Assembly (NCBI GenBank): GCA_903891335.1
Contig: CAITDX010000085.1
Span: 1 to 19,898 of the forward strand
DNA: 19,898 bases
From: an uncultured bacterium
GTDB lineage: Bacteria > Patescibacteriota > Microgenomatia > UBA1400 > PJMF01
Direction of reading: 5' to 3'
Both the position numbers and the translations under genes were made by a program. Each line of letters starts with the position of its first letter. The first letter of the stretch is position 1. Shown one piece after another: positions 14,066-19,898 of the stretch. Under the pieces are notes generated by a model. It was not told where the DNA came from, made no database searches, and saw nothing but the letters and a program-made list of their open reading frames with translations.

Positions 14066-14629
14066 CTATTTTTTACACACCCCCTCGCCCCACAGTCCCC
14101 GCCCAGTTTCTTGAGCGGCTTGTTCTGCAGCAAGATAGGCATCCCGATAAACATGTGGCGTATCACTATAGAGCGACTCTCGAGCGTATCCTTCCTGCAA
14201 GAGCCATAAACCTACATCTTGACCATCGAGAAAAACAAAGCGAAGCAGACGACCATAGCGATCACGGTCGGCTTGAGTGTCGTCACTTTGCAACGTCACT
14301 GATTGATTTAACAGTATTTCTTCCAACACATCGCTAGCCTGCACACCAAAACATTCTACTTCCTTGCGCGGATCAACTGACTCAGGGGTATTAATTCCCA
14401 CCAAACGCACCGTTTCTAAAGACCCATTCATGCGAACTTTAATTGTATCGCCATCGACTACTTTTTCGACCAAATATGTTTGTTGTGCAGCAGCAGATCC
14501 CGTGAAAACTGAGGTGGCAGTAGTTATTTCGTCTGCCAGATCCAACAAATCGTCAGCTTGCCGCTGTGAAATAATTCCTAGCACTACTAACAGCAGTGCT
14601 ACTGCATTAATTATCCATGCATTTTTCAT
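14066..14629 (-). CDS. Secreted or membrane-anchored thermonuclease-like protein (SNase fold)
   Basis: A 187-residue staphylococcal-nuclease-like protein. Residues 4-20 are a hydrophobic signal/anchor helix. The nuclease domain (about 50-185) has 'VVDGDTIKV' (D59, D61), 'VRLVGINTPES' (R75, E83) and 'DRYGRLLRFVF' (R127), matching the Ca-binding and catalytic positions Asp21, Arg35, Glu43 and Arg87 of S. aureus nuclease; the Asp40 position reads Asn80, as in many family members. It should cut DNA or RNA outside the cell, plausibly to scavenge nucleotides, which fits a reduced genome. It ends in TAG near the tRNA-Lys terminator and diverges from the 169-residue membrane protein gene. Confidence 0.92.
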   Translation of the reverse strand: MKNAWIINAVALLLVVLGIISQRQADDLLDLADEITTATSVFTGSAAAQQTYLVEKVVDGDTIKVRMNGSLETVRLVGINTPESVDPRKEVECFGVQASDVLEEILLNQSVTLQSDDTQADRDRYGRLLRFVFLDGQDVGLWLLQEGYARESLYSDTPHVYRDAYLAAEQAAQETGRGLWGEGVCKK

Positions 14630-14637
14630 TTGATTCT

Positions 14638-14643
14638 ATTGTA
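14638..14643 (-). promoter_or_regulatory. -10 of the nuclease gene
   Basis: TACAAT on minus ends 8 bases before the ATG (14627-14629). Confidence 0.5.
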
Positions 14644-14671
14644 AACTAGATCAGACAAGTTCAAAAATGCT

Positions 14672-14680
14672 TGTTAAAAT
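14672..14680 (+). promoter_or_regulatory. Extended -10 of the 169-residue membrane protein gene
   Basis: TGT TAAAAT ends 8 bases before the ATG at 14689. A TCAGAC 18 bases upstream is a poor -35. Confidence 0.55.
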
Positions 14681-14688
14681 AGCAAAAA

Positions 14689-15198
14689 ATGGCAACTGAA
14701 AAATTAGCCGAGCAAACAGAGCACGCTCGAATCATAGAAAATAAAAGCTCTCTCAGCGAAGATATCGCTATTGTCGCTCTAGTATTATTCAATCTTGGCA
14801 TTATTGCCCTTGATTTTTACTCTCATCCTCACGCCGGAGTCGCAGACCTAGAAAGAAGGCGCCAGCTTGCAGAAGCAATTGGAGTCTTGGCGAATCATAT
14901 CGGTAATTATGGCTTTAGCTCTTGTTTAGCGATGGGAGCAGTGCTGACCAAACACACACTTTATACCATTAGTGAGCATCCCGTAGCTACTTGGCTAACC
15001 AAAAGATCTTTTCAGCTGCTGCTTGCTTCTATCTTGGCTCTCAATGGAGCTATTGAAACGGTTATAAATATGTCAAATCAACAAGCCTTTGGCGATGTAG
15101 GTGCCGCATTTACCGGCGTACTTCTCGGAGCAGTCAGCTTAGAACTCGCCATTCATCGCCTCAAAAAATCCAGGCTCAAAACAGCACAGACGCCATAG
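14689..15198 (+). CDS. Membrane protein of unknown function, 169 residues
   Basis: No family recognised. There is a short polar N-terminus (1-24), then about four hydrophobic segments: roughly 25-43, 67-88, 106-124 and 134-152, and a basic C-terminal tail ('HRLKKSRLKTA'), so the tail is probably cytoplasmic. Apart from His and Glu residues scattered near the helices there is no catalytic signature. It stands 18 bases before prs on the same strand, but prs has its own promoter inside the gap, so an operon is not required. Confidence 0.78.
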   Translation: MATEKLAEQTEHARIIENKSSLSEDIAIVALVLFNLGIIALDFYSHPHAGVADLERRRQLAEAIGVLANHIGNYGFSSCLAMGAVLTKHTLYTISEHPVATWLTKRSFQLLLASILALNGAIETVINMSNQQAFGDVGAAFTGVLLGAVSLELAIHRLKKSRLKTAQTP

Positions 15199-15201
15199 TT
15201 T

Positions 15202-15210
15202 TGCTATAAT
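15202..15210 (+). promoter_or_regulatory. Extended -10 promoter of prs
   Basis: A perfect TGC TATAAT ends 6 bases before the ATG at 15217, placing the start of transcription on or next to the start codon. Confidence 0.75.
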
Positions 15211-15216
15211 AGCACC

Positions 15217-16149
15217 ATGAACATCATTTCTGGCTCCTCTAACCCTGCTTTGGCTCAGGAAATTCTTACCGCACTCCAAAAACTTGACTCAAGTAGCACC
15301 CTCGTTCCTGTTGAAATTACTAAATTTGCCAACGATGAAAAACGCGTGTATATCACCGATGAAGACAAGGTTCGCGGTCAAAAAATCTGCCTAGTGCAAT
15401 CATTCTCAACCCCCGTCGATGAGCATGTTTTAGAAACCCTCCTGTTGGTCGATGCGCTGGAGCGCCTCGGCGCCAAAGAACTAACCCTAATCATTCCCTG
15501 GATGGGTTATTCACTCCAAGATAAAGTCTTTCGAGAAGGTGAGGCTATCGCTGCCAAAGTCGTGGCCAATGTCTTGTCTAACACTTTCATTGACCGAATT
15601 TTCTTGCTTGATTTGCACAATCCCAGCATTCCTGGTTTTTTCTCAGTCCCAACGTATCATCTCTCTGCCAAACAGATCTTCATTGATGAACTTAAACGCA
15701 CTGGTCAACTTGAAAATGCCGTAGTAGTAAGTCCTGATTTTGGTGGTTTGAAACGAGCTCGCAGTTTTGCTCAAAGCATCGACGCACCATTACTCAACAT
15801 CGATAAAAGTCGCGACTTAAGCACTGGCCAAGTCACTGCTCACGCCCTACACGGTGGAGAAGTGACTGGTAAAAACGTACTCATTTTTGATGATGTCATT
15901 GTGTCTGGTGGTACAGTGGCTGAGAGTGCAAATTTACTGAAAAAAGAAGGTGCAAAACGCGTCACTTTCATTGCCACTCATGGCATTTTTTGCAATGACG
16001 GTTTGGAGACAATTGAAGCCAGTCAAATCGACCAGCTGCTCGTCAGCAACTCTATCGCTCAGCCAGCGCATCGCCTCACTCAAGCATCAAAGACTAACTA
16101 TCTCAGTCTAGGCAACCTCTTTGCCAAAGGCTTAGCCGACTGGCTATAA
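15217..16149 (+). CDS. prs: Ribose-phosphate pyrophosphokinase (PRPP synthetase), divergent
   Basis: Makes PRPP from ribose 5-phosphate and ATP for nucleotide, His and Trp pathways. At 310 residues it is normal length (B. subtilis 317). Visible motifs are 'KFANDEKRVYI' (36-46), 'DLHNPSIPGFF' (132-142), 'VVSPDFGGLKRARSFA' (170-185) and the PRPP loop 'FDDVIVSGGT' (224-233). Two places differ from the usual enzyme: the ATP-binding 'YARQDRK' reads 'YSLQDKV' (98-104), and the PRPP loop lacks the second Asp (usual 'VDDMIDTAGT'). These changes are closer to archaeal-type or unregulated forms. Activity is still likely. proS follows after 28 bases with its own promoter. Confidence 0.9.
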   Translation: MNIISGSSNPALAQEILTALQKLDSSSTLVPVEITKFANDEKRVYITDEDKVRGQKICLVQSFSTPVDEHVLETLLLVDALERLGAKELTLIIPWMGYSLQDKVFREGEAIAAKVVANVLSNTFIDRIFLLDLHNPSIPGFFSVPTYHLSAKQIFIDELKRTGQLENAVVVSPDFGGLKRARSFAQSIDAPLLNIDKSRDLSTGQVTAHALHGGEVTGKNVLIFDDVIVSGGTVAESANLLKKEGAKRVTFIATHGIFCNDGLETIEASQIDQLLVSNSIAQPAHRLTQASKTNYLSLGNLFAKGLADWL

Positions 16150-16160
16150 ACAAGCTTCAT

Positions 16161-16169
16161 TGCTATACT
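16161..16169 (+). promoter_or_regulatory. Extended -10 promoter of proS
   Basis: TGC TATACT ends 8 bases before the ATG at 16178. This makes the in-frame TTG at 16160 unlikely as the start, since it would lie upstream of the hexamer. Confidence 0.65.
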
Positions 16170-16177
16170 ACGCTATC

Positions 16178-17407
16178 ATGCAACTATCCAAACTTGCCTT
16201 TCAAGTTAGCAAAAATCCGCCGGCCAATGCCGACACCATCAATCACCAATTACTCGTCCAAGCTGGCTATGTCCGCCAACTCATGGCTGGCGTTTACACC
16301 TACACCCCCTTGGGATTGCGGGTATTGCGCAATATCGAGAAGATTATTCGTGAAGAAATGAATGCAGTTGGTGGTCAAGAAGTCTTGATGCCAGCCCTGC
16401 ATCCCAAAGCCAACTGGCTCGCCACTGACGGCTGGAACAAAATTGACGTGCTATTTAAGCTCAAAAGTCGCACTGGCAAAGACTATGCCCTCGGCCAGAG
16501 TCATGAAGAAATCGTCACTCCACTTGCCAAAGAAGTGATTAATTCATACAAAGATTTACCACTCGCGCTTTACCAAATTCAGTGGAAATATCGCGATGAA
16601 TTACGCTCCAAATCAGGTATTTTGCGCGGCCGCGAGTTCCTGATGAAAGACATGTATAGCTTCCATGAAACTCAAGCTGATTTTGATCGTTTCTATGCTG
16701 AAGTCAAACAAGCATACTTGCGTATTTTCCAGCGCCTTGGCCTCACTGCCAAAGCCACTGAAGCTTCAGGTGGTAATTTCACTGAAAAAGTTTCTTATGA
16801 ATTCATGGTCCTCACTGATGCAGGTGAAGATGATATTTTCTACTGTGATGCCTGTGATTACTGCGTCAACCAAGAAATTGCGAAGGTCAAAGCGGGTGAT
16901 GCCTGTCCCAAATGTGGCGCTACCCTACAAGCCGCTCGTGCTTCAGAAGTAGGTAATGTTTTCGACCTTGGACAAAAATTTGCCAAAGATTTCGATGTGA
17001 CCTTTACCAAAGCCGATGGGAGTAGAGACTATCCCATTATGGGCTCCTATGGTATCGGTGTCAGTCGCTGTATGGGAGTGATCGTTGAGAAATATCATGA
17101 CGAGCAAGGTATCATCTGGCCAACATCAATTGCCCCAGCTCAAGCAATTATCCTTGCCCTCAATGGAGCAGAGGCATATGCCCAAGAAGTGTATCAAGCA
17201 CTGACCAAACAAGGCGTGAGTGTGCTTCTTGACGATCGCAGCGAATCTGCAGGAAGTAAATTTGCTGCTGCCGACCTCCTTGGTGTTCCGGTGCGACTAG
17301 TAGTATCGGCACGCAATGGCAAACAAATTGAATGGAAAGAGCGCACCAGTACTACAAATAAACTGGCTAGCTTGGAAGAGGTCTGCCAATGGCTAAAGTC
17401 ATCATAA
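16178..17407 (+). CDS. proS: Proline-tRNA ligase, short form without editing domain
   Basis: Charges tRNA-Pro. At 409 residues it is far shorter than E. coli ProRS (572). Class II signatures are clear: motif 1 region 'MAGVYTYTPLGLRVLRNIE' (36-54), motif 2 'YRDELRSKSGILRGREFLMKD' (138-158), the proline-site 'GGNFTEKVSYEFMVL' (198-212) and motif 3 'GSYGIGVSRCMG' (289-300), then an anticodon-binding domain (about 315-409). The INS editing domain between motifs 2 and 3 is replaced by about 30 residues with C223, C226, C229, C243 and C246, a likely zinc ribbon. Mischarged Ala-tRNA-Pro would need a separate editing protein. I chose ATG 16178 because of the promoter just upstream. Confidence 0.95.
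   Translation: MQLSKLAFQVSKNPPANADTINHQLLVQAGYVRQLMAGVYTYTPLGLRVLRNIEKIIREEMNAVGGQEVLMPALHPKANWLATDGWNKIDVLFKLKSRTGKDYALGQSHEEIVTPLAKEVINSYKDLPLALYQIQWKYRDELRSKSGILRGREFLMKDMYSFHETQADFDRFYAEVKQAYLRIFQRLGLTAKATEASGGNFTEKVSYEFMVLTDAGEDDIFYCDACDYCVNQEIAKVKAGDACPKCGATLQAARASEVGNVFDLGQKFAKDFDVTFTKADGSRDYPIMGSYGIGVSRCMGVIVEKYHDEQGIIWPTSIAPAQAIILALNGAEAYAQEVYQALTKQGVSVLLDDRSESAGSKFAAADLLGVPVRLVVSARNGKQIEWKERTSTTNKLASLEEVCQWLKSS
17374..17381 (+). promoter_or_regulatory. Shine-Dalgarno of the DUF4258-like gene
   Basis: GGAAGAGG ends 7 bases before ATG 17389, inside the end of proS. It indicates internal translation start within an operon. Confidence 0.65.
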
Positions 17408-17751
17408 GCACGCACGCTCGCGAGCGAATTTCGAGACGAGCCATCTCGCTAACTGATCTAGAGAAGACGATTGCTTATCCTGATTTTCGTGATGAGCAAG
17501 CCGATGGCAAAATCAAATTTTCCAAAACTATTGCTGGACGCAAACATCAAGTCGTAGCTACTTTTTTGCAAGAGCAGCAAGCCTGGCTGGTAGTCTCGGC
17601 TTGGGTGAGGGGAGAGGAAGATCGTCTCCCCCTGACTTGGTTGATCATTAGCTGGCCATTTCGTTTAGTCTGGCAAATTACATCATGGCTTTTGCAACAA
17701 CTCTGGCACCTCATCAAGCGAATCTTTGCAGAAAATGCTGGAAAAAAATAG
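17389..17751 (+). CDS. DUF4258-like (RelE-fold) protein with hydrophobic C-terminus
   Basis: A 120-residue protein. Residues 1-75 fit the DUF4258 pattern: 'STHARERISRRAIS' at the start, a 'KIKFSKTIAGRKHQVVATF' strand pair and 'AWLVVSAWVRGEED'. DUF4258 has a RelE/BrnT-like fold and some members are toxins, many are not. Residues about 80-113 are strongly hydrophobic and Trp-rich ('LTWLIISWPFRLVW'), unusual for this family and likely a membrane or membrane-surface helix. The gene overlaps proS by 19 bases and has a good Shine-Dalgarno, so it is translated from the proS message. No antitoxin gene is next to it, which argues against a simple toxin-antitoxin role. Confidence 0.72.
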   Translation: MAKVIISTHARERISRRAISLTDLEKTIAYPDFRDEQADGKIKFSKTIAGRKHQVVATFLQEQQAWLVVSAWVRGEEDRLPLTWLIISWPFRLVWQITSWLLQQLWHLIKRIFAENAGKK

Positions 17752-17842
17752 ACCTATAGTGTCAAAACTAGTTAGCCATAAAGATAAATTATATTCGAAT
17801 TGATCAATCTTTTTTGCTTGTGTATTTTTCTATAAACAACTG

Positions 17843-17848
17843 TATAGT
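17843..17848 (+). promoter_or_regulatory. Possible -10 before the hairpin region
   Basis: TATAGT preceded directly by TG. TTGTGT (17818-17823) gives a long 19-base spacer. A transcript from here would begin near 17855 and contain the hairpin at 17870-17909. Confidence 0.4.
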
Positions 17849-17869
17849 ACTACATACTTCCCGGTGAGG

Positions 17870-17909
17870 GACACACTAGAACCAAGCTACATAACTTGGT
17901 TTTGGTGTC
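17870..17909 (+). ncRNA. Strong hairpin, candidate leader element or small RNA
   Basis: The 252 bases between the DUF4258-like gene and the next gene hold no convincing protein gene. GACAC (17870-17874) pairs with GTGTC (17905-17909), and AGAACCAAG (17878-17886) pairs with CTTGGTTTT (17895-17903, one G-U), leaving an 8-base loop CTACATAA and a small internal bulge. A CCC/GGG mini-stem precedes it. No known riboswitch signature is recognised, and no U-run directly follows. A promoter candidate lies upstream. Confidence 0.45.
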
Positions 17910-17987
17910 GTTTAGCAGACTTTTCCAAACAATACAGTACAGAGCTCAAAATGCCTCATGGCAACCTATCTTGACTTGGTTCACTTA

Positions 17988-17996
17988 TGCTAGAAT
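17988..17996 (+). promoter_or_regulatory. Extended -10 of the DHH gene
   Basis: TGC TAGAAT ends 7 bases before ATG 18004. A TTGACT at 17971-17976 is only 14 bases upstream, too close for a normal -35. Confidence 0.55.
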
Positions 17997-18003
17997 GCAT
18001 ACT

Positions 18004-18888
18004 ATGACTACTCAAGATCGCAAGCTCATTGTTACCCACCACGCCCCCGACCTAGATGCCATCGCCTCTGTCTGGCTGCTCAAGCGGTTTGACAGCCAAC
18101 GCTATGCTAGCGCCAAAGTCGCTTTCGTCAACCCTGGAGATACGATTGACCTGGAAACTGCTGAGAAAGACTATGATTGCCAACTTCATGAAATCACCCA
18201 TGTCGATACGGGTTTAGGTGAATTTGATCACCATCAGGTGGAAAAAGCGAGTCGAGAAATTTGTGCTGCCACCTTAGTTTTTGATTATCTCAAAAAAGTC
18301 CGTCCCGAAATTAGCGACGACCAAGCTTTGGTAGAAATAGTCAAAATCGTACTTGATGTCGACCACTTTGGCGAAGTCTTCTGGCCGGAAGCCAAAACCA
18401 ATCGCTTTGTCTTTACCCTCCATCAATTGATTCATGGCCATGAGTCAATTGATCCTCACGATGATGATTCTCAACTCCACTTTGGTATGTGCGCCCTCGA
18501 CTGTGCCTATGCTGAGATGACCAATCGCCTCAAAGCTGAAGAAATCATCCAAGCCAAAGGCATTGATTTCGAAATTAAAGCCGGTAACTGTCTGGCGTTA
18601 GAAACACAAAACGATGAAACTATTAAGTTGGCACAACTTAAAGGCTATGTTTTGGCAATTCGCAAAGACTCAGAGTTTGGTCACATCAGAATCAAAGTTC
18701 GCCCCGATGCCGATCTGGTTCTTGATAAACTCCACAAGCAAATCATGCAACTTGATCCCAAAGCCACTTGGTTTTATCATGCCAGCGGCAAAATGCTCTT
18801 GAATGGCTCTGTGAAACATCGCAATCAAACCGCCAGCAGCCTTAGTTTGCAACAAATTATTGACCTAGTACAACAACTGTACACCTAA
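18004..18888 (+). CDS. DHH/MYG1-like metal-dependent phosphoesterase
   Basis: A 294-residue protein with DHH-superfamily metal motifs: 'THHAPDLDAIAS' (11-22, H13, D16, D18), 'HVDTG' (66-70, D68) and 'GEFDHHQVE' (72-80, D75-H76-H77). 'FDHHQ' and the overall order recall MYG1 (UPF0160), an exonuclease-like branch. Near the C-terminus 'NGSVKHRNQTASSLSL' could play the part of the DHHA1 substrate loop. Likely roles are cleavage of short oligonucleotides or a nucleotide signal; not settled. The frame is open upstream to a TTG at 17896, but the -10 just before 18004 and the conserved motif at once after it favour the ATG at 18004. It leads an operon with the HIT gene, 11 bases downstream. Confidence 0.78.
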   Translation: MTTQDRKLIVTHHAPDLDAIASVWLLKRFDSQRYASAKVAFVNPGDTIDLETAEKDYDCQLHEITHVDTGLGEFDHHQVEKASREICAATLVFDYLKKVRPEISDDQALVEIVKIVLDVDHFGEVFWPEAKTNRFVFTLHQLIHGHESIDPHDDDSQLHFGMCALDCAYAEMTNRLKAEEIIQAKGIDFEIKAGNCLALETQNDETIKLAQLKGYVLAIRKDSEFGHIRIKVRPDADLVLDKLHKQIMQLDPKATWFYHASGKMLLNGSVKHRNQTASSLSLQQIIDLVQQLYT

Positions 18889-18889
18889 A

Positions 18890-18894
18890 AAGGA
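18890..18894 (+). promoter_or_regulatory. Shine-Dalgarno of the HIT gene
   Basis: AAGGA, 5 bases before ATG 18900. It contrasts with the missing Shine-Dalgarno on the first gene of this operon. Confidence 0.7.
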
Positions 18895-18899
18895 TTCTT

Positions 18900-19274
18900 A
18901 TGTCTGATTCTGTTTTTAGCAAAATTATTCGCAGGGAAATTCCTGCCACGGTTCGCTTTGAAGATGATGATTTTATTGTGATCAATGATCTCTATCCCAA
19001 AGCTCCTGTTCACGTCCTAATTATCCCCAAGGAACCCTATGCCACTTTGGAAGAAGTTGATTTCGACAATGACTTGTTTTATGCCAAGCTTCTCAAAACT
19101 GCCCGTCGAGTTGCCAAAGACTTAGGAATTGCCGACAACTATAAACTTTTTATGAATGTTGGCAGGCAAGTACAAGATGTGCATCATGTTCATTTACACC
19201 TCATGGGAGGCTACGTGAGTGGCAAAGGACACTTTGATTTCAACGAGAGCGCAACACGTACCCCTGACTCTTAA
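18900..19274 (+). CDS. HIT family nucleotide-binding hydrolase
   Basis: A 124-residue HIT protein (HINT/PKCI-like). It begins with 'SVFSKIIRREIPATVRFEDDDF', typical of bacterial HIT proteins, has 'APVHVLIIPKEP' (35-46), and the histidine triad 'VHHVHLHL' (94-101) with H96-x-H98-x-H100, H98 being the nucleophile. The family hydrolyses purine nucleoside phosphoramidates or adenylated compounds. It is co-transcribed with the DHH gene, so the two may act on related nucleotide products. Its last 35 bases overlap the 3' end of the response regulator gene on the other strand. Confidence 0.95.
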   Translation: MSDSVFSKIIRREIPATVRFEDDDFIVINDLYPKAPVHVLIIPKEPYATLEEVDFDNDLFYAKLLKTARRVAKDLGIADNYKLFMNVGRQVQDVHHVHLHLMGGYVSGKGHFDFNESATRTPDS

Positions 19275-19898
19275 TTGTGACGATGGTGTGTTGACCTAAT
19301 TTACGACGCAAGCTGGCAATAATTGTTGCCAAGCTATTACCAAAAAGAGCTCTGTCATCTGGCCAAACTCGGCTTACAATCAATTCCTTACTCAAAACTC
19401 GGTCAGGATTTTCCAGAAAAAGTTTCAGGAGAAGAAATTCTTTGCGATTAAGTCGAAAATTACGCTGATCAACAACCAGTTGATGGGTGTCACTATCTAA
19501 ACTAATATTTCCACTAACGAGTATTTTCCTTGGGTTAATTACGCTTGTTTTGCGTATAAGCGCCGCAACTCTCGCCTTAAGCTCTGCAATCCGAAATGGC
19601 TTATTGAGATAATCACTGATACTAAACTGCAGACACTGAAGTTTTTGCTCAGAATTTGTCTCTGCAGTGAGAAACAGGATAGGCAACAGACGTTGCTTTT
19701 GGTCAAAATTTTGTGCAAATTTCAAACCATCACCGTCGGGAAGGACAAGATCAAGAATGAGCACATCATAGGTATTTGTGTCCAGATAAAACTGCCCCTC
19801 CTCCAAAGTAAAAGCTTGATCAAGTACGTGATCATGAGATAAATTTCGACTTATCAAGTTATTTAAACCGCGATGGTCTTCAATCAGTAAGATTCTCG
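19240..19898 (-). CDS. OmpR/PhoB-type response regulator, partial at right edge
   Basis: The frame runs off the window; the visible part begins 'RILLIEDHRGLNNLISRNL', the normal start of a receiver domain, so the internal TTG at 19855-19857 is not the real start. The receiver has the acidic pair ED, the phospho-acceptor in 'LILDLVLPDGDG', the 'FLTAE' switch Thr and the 'LNKPF' Lys. The output domain is a winged helix ('FRLNRKEFLLLKLFLENPDRVLSKELIVSRVWPDD', 'LRRKLGQ...TIKSQGYVLRSR'). It should bind DNA when phosphorylated by a histidine kinase, which would lie outside the window. It ends in TGA within the HIT gene's 3' end. Confidence 0.95.
   Translation of the reverse strand, partial: RILLIEDHRGLNNLISRNLSHDHVLDQAFTLEEGQFYLDTNTYDVLILDLVLPDGDGLKFAQNFDQKQRLLPILFLTAETNSEQKLQCLQFSISDYLNKPFRIAELKARVAALIRKTSVINPRKILVSGNISLDSDTHQLVVDQRNFRLNRKEFLLLKLFLENPDRVLSKELIVSRVWPDDRALFGNSLATIIASLRRKLGQHTIVTIKSQGYVLRSR

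Noticed and set aside
13981..14337. 118-codon frame on plus over tRNA-Lys and the nuclease gene
   Set aside because: It begins inside tRNA-Lys, crosses the terminator and is antisense to a well-supported nuclease.
1360..16155. Several AAGCTT sites in spacers as a family of repeats
   Set aside because: Their number is near the chance expectation for a 6-mer in 20 kb and the flanks differ.
17389..17751. Calling a toxin-antitoxin pair
   Set aside because: No antitoxin gene lies on either side; proS is upstream and non-coding DNA follows.
17864..17974. A 36-codon GTG frame with 'TWFW' near its start, like a Trp leader peptide
   Set aside because: It coincides with the hairpin, has no good start signal, and no trp gene follows.
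1..19898. Recoded UGA (code 25 or 4)
   Set aside because: TGA sits at natural ends of the NHL, DegT-like and response-regulator genes, and Trp and Gly use normal codons inside conserved motifs.

Overview
The window looks like part of a small bacterial genome of the Candidate Phyla Radiation (Patescibacteria), perhaps Microgenomates-like. This is an inference from gene content and gene form: a 409-residue proline-tRNA ligase without the editing insertion, a MiaB without a C-terminal TRAM domain, a MutY-like glycosylase without iron-sulfur cysteines, a DsbA-like oxidoreductase fused to a His/Cys-rich tail, an NHL-propeller surface protein on a Pro/Thr stalk, and many short proteins of unknown function. 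TGA and TAA/TAG all end genes here, so the code appears standard (table 11). There is no rRNA, CRISPR array or transposase.

Layout. Positions 1-1268 (minus) hold a long open frame that runs off the left edge, a GNAT/FemAB-like transferase, starting 8 bases after a tRNA-Cys gene. From 1470 to 6809 (plus) runs a tight block: miaB, miaA, an AI-2E-family membrane protein, a DsbA-like fusion protein and a MutY-like glycosylase. From 8547 down to 6822 (minus) lie a DegT-like PLP protein and an unknown 185-residue protein. Diverging from them (plus) are a radical SAM protein and a lycopene-cyclase-like membrane protein. A secreted NHL-repeat protein (minus) follows at 11005-12414.

The section 12495-14005 is a tRNA region: Gly, Phe, Val, Leu(GAG) and Leu(CAG) on minus, Arg and Lys on plus. 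Inside it are an unannotated-size 51-codon gene (12608-12763) and an HNH nuclease gene whose stop codon lies inside tRNA-Arg. Then come a secreted nuclease (minus), a membrane protein, prs, proS, a DUF4258-like protein overlapping proS, a 250-base non-coding stretch with a strong hairpin, a DHH/MYG1-like phosphoesterase, a HIT protein, and an OmpR-type response regulator (minus) that runs off the right edge.

How the genes fit together. tRNA function dominates: eight tRNAs, two A37-modifying enzymes, one synthetase. The two tRNAs with the A36-A37-A38 signature of MiaA substrates (Cys and Phe) are both here, and tRNA-Cys is the divergent neighbour of miaB.

The strongest window-wide signal is regulatory. 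About eleven protein genes carry a -10 hexamer (often with the extended TGn) ending only 6-8 bases before the start codon, which predicts leaderless mRNAs, while genes inside operons (the DUF4258-like gene and the HIT gene) keep Shine-Dalgarno sequences. The most unusual proteins are the MutY-like glycosylase with an altered active-site residue, the lycopene-cyclase-like protein next to a radical SAM enzyme, and the 51-residue protein between tRNA genes.
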